A stretch of 7,131 nucleotides of DNA, from positions 1-7,131 of the forward strand of contig JAEYUA010000070.1 in the NCBI GenBank assembly GCA_023433755.1, written 5' to 3'. A program made the position numbers and the translations under genes. Positions 6,245 to 7,131 of the stretch are shown here, in pieces; positions within the stretch are counted from its first letter, which is position 1, and every line of letters begins with the position of its first letter. A model generated the notes under the pieces. That model searched no databases, had not been told where the DNA came from, and saw nothing but the letters and a program-made list of their open reading frames with translations. Source of the DNA: Bacteroidota bacterium (lineage in GTDB: Bacteria; Bacteroidota; Bacteroidia; Chitinophagales; Chitinophagaceae).

Positions 6245-6252
6245 TAAATTTG
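6245..6252 (+). promoter_or_regulatory. Candidate Bacteroidota -7 promoter element
   Basis: TAAATTTG matches the Bacteroidota sigma-ABfr -7 consensus TAnnTTTG exactly. It would place the transcript start about 50 bp before the ATG at 6307. A second exact match, TAGCTTTG (6281-6288), lies closer to the gene and would leave a leader of only about 12-15 nt. Neither has a TTTG -33 element at the usual spacing (the nearest TTG triplets leave about 25 bp), so the choice between them is open. These are the only exact matches I found in the intergenic regions. Confidence 0.35.
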
Positions 6253-6306
6253 TTGGGTATCTATCATTCATATTATCTCTTAGCTTTGAATACCCAAAAC
6301 CATCGT

Positions 6307-6489
6307 ATGAAAAAAGTTTTTTCCTTCCTGCTCCTCTTCATTTTACCTTTTCTCGTTTTTGCACAGGATACGCCTGTTGAACCGGGAATGGAAACCAGCT
6401 TTGATAATACTGAACTATTGGTGGTGGCCCTTGTTGGACTTGCCCTGCTGCTGGCTTTATATTTCTTTTTCAGAAGGAGAAGAAAATGA
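6307..6489 (+). CDS. 60-residue exported single-pass membrane protein
   Basis: A small gene whose product has a clear three-part plan. Residues 1-19 are a signal peptide (MKKVFSFLL...PFLVFA, cut before QDTP). Residues 20-36 form a short acidic outer segment (DTPVEPGMETSFDNTE). Residues about 37-55 are one hydrophobic helix (LLVVALVGLALLLALYFFF), followed at once by the basic tail RRRRK (56-60). With cleavage the mature protein would be about 41 residues, N-terminus in the periplasm and Arg-rich tail in the cytoplasm by the positive-inside rule. The plan resembles a sorting-tail anchor without its passenger domain, but no LPXTG or PEP-CTERM motif is present. I do not recognise a named family. 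The ATG at 6307 is chosen because it starts the signal peptide; an earlier TTG at 6217 adds only a non-signal stretch. It is divergent from the glycine-zipper gene. Confidence 0.72.
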   Translation: MKKVFSFLLLFILPFLVFAQDTPVEPGMETSFDNTELLVVALVGLALLLALYFFFRRRRK

Positions 6490-6505
6490 GAATAGTTTTT
6501 TAGTT

Positions 6506-6519
6506 CTGAAATATTTCAG
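6506..6519. repeat. 14-bp perfect palindrome downstream of the 60-residue gene
   Basis: ctgaaatatttcag is a perfect palindrome beginning 17 bp after the stop of the 60-residue protein. It is AT-rich and lacks a loop and a T-run, so it is a poor terminator. It could be an operator for the DUF4136 gene at 6671 or chance in AT-rich spacer. The rest of this 181-bp spacer shows a direct repeat cctgtta near 6590-6608 and nothing else clear. Confidence 0.4.
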
Positions 6520-6670
6520 CCTGTTCTTTTATCCCATATATTTTTCATCAACAGGATTCCAGGACTTTTCCAGCCTTGTTTTCCTGATGTGCCTGTTAGC
6601 ACCCTGTTAACTTAACGGTTCCACATATTTTCAGGCATCCGGTTTGCGTTTTTTATATAAACGACAAACT

Positions 6671-7131
6671 ATGAAGCGATTGATGGGATGGGCAATGATT
6701 GCCACTACTGGCCTTGCTCTTTTAACTGGCTGCGCCAAGGAGCCGCTCGATAATCTCACACAGGAAGAAAGCCGCATTTATGTAACCAGCCGTGACAGTA
6801 CTGTCAATTTTGGCTCTTACAAAACCTACAGCATATCAGATTCGGTTTACGTGATTGATAACAACAGCCTGGCCGCCCGCGAAGCCACCAGTTGGGACCA
6901 GCAGAGGCTGGGTGCCGTGCGTGCAGCACTCGAGGCAAGGGGTTATGTGCGGGTAAGCCCGGGACAGGATCCTGATCTTGGTATAAATGTGAGCCGACTG
7001 TACAACACCAGCACCAACGTGGTGAGGTTTGATGATTACTGGAATGGCTATGGAGGATTTTATGATCCCTACTATTGGGGATACGGAGGTTATGGTTATT
7101 ACTTCCCGCCTACTTATGGTATCTATGAAAG
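6671..7131 (+). CDS. DUF4136 lipoprotein (5' part, runs off right edge)
   Basis: 153 complete codons are visible with no stop before the window ends. The lipoprotein signal peptide MKRLMGWAMIATTGLALLTGC has lipobox LTGC with Cys21, so the product should be membrane-anchored in the envelope. The following part fits DUF4136 (PF13590): VNFGSYKTYSISDSVYVI (45-62), WDQQRLGAVRAALEARGYVRV (75-95) and the DPDLGINVSRLYNT segment (100-113), corresponding to the family's F..YKTY start, helix with rGy end and dPDl strand. Residues 121-150 are strikingly rich in Tyr, Gly, Trp and Phe (YWNGYGGFYDPYYWGYGGYG), a feature often seen in the middle of this family. The family's role is unknown; related members are described only as envelope lipoproteins, usually around 180-250 residues. 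The start at 6671 is the first ATG and gives the lipobox. It lies 181 bp after the 60-residue gene and need not be co-transcribed with it. Confidence 0.82.
   Translation, partial: MKRLMGWAMIATTGLALLTGCAKEPLDNLTQEESRIYVTSRDSTVNFGSYKTYSISDSVYVIDNNSLAAREATSWDQQRLGAVRAALEARGYVRVSPGQDPDLGINVSRLYNTSTNVVRFDDYWNGYGGFYDPYYWGYGGYGYYFPPTYGIYE

Noticed and set aside
6359..6610. Plus-strand 83-codon open frame overlapping the 60-residue gene
   Set aside because: It is a +1 frame overlap with no signal peptide. The frame starting at 6307 has a coherent signal peptide, helix and basic tail.

Overview
The window looks like ordinary chromosome from a Bacteroidota species, most likely of the Chitinophagaceae or a close relative. 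This is inferred from the protein families: a PF14905-type outer-membrane barrel with a carboxypeptidase-regulatory domain, a PorT/OMP_b-brl-type small barrel, a YkuD_2-type L,D-transpeptidase and a DUF4136 lipoprotein. The many Lys-rich signal peptides ending in A-Q, the moderate GC content and an AT-rich TAnnTTTG promoter-like motif agree with this. There is no phage, plasmid, CRISPR, toxin-antitoxin or defence gene cluster, and no RNA gene that I can see.

Layout. The left edge is the 5' two-thirds of a TonB-receptor-like outer-membrane protein on the minus strand, starting at 1682. A 289-bp divergent spacer with two back-to-back inverted repeats separates it from a plus-strand 221-residue outer-membrane barrel protein (1972-2637), which ends in a clear intrinsic terminator. 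A 276-bp convergent spacer follows and holds a small cluster of palindromes and a three-times repeated 16-nt motif. The minus strand then carries, in transcription order from the right, a glycine-zipper lipoprotein (6070-5543), an unrecognised cytosolic helical protein (5007-4528), a secreted L,D-transpeptidase (4368-3616) and a secreted alpha/beta hydrolase (3573-2914). The last two are only 42 bp apart, and a terminator-like hairpin encloses the hydrolase start codon. The 535-bp gap between the lipoprotein and the unknown gene holds 2.3 copies of a 160-bp tandem repeat. On the right, two plus-strand envelope genes follow: a 60-residue signal-peptide plus single-membrane-span protein (6307-6489) and the 5' part of a DUF4136 lipoprotein (6671 to the right edge).

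All but one of the genes encode exported or envelope proteins (outer-membrane barrels, lipoproteins, a peptidoglycan cross-linking enzyme and a periplasmic hydrolase). They do not form an obvious single pathway: spacings are mostly large, terminators separate units, and strands alternate. I found no convincing new multi-gene system. The points most worth a second look are the hairpin over the hydrolase start, the 160-bp tandem repeat with inverted ends, the palindromic intergenic clusters, the 60-residue membrane protein and the orphan 159-residue protein.
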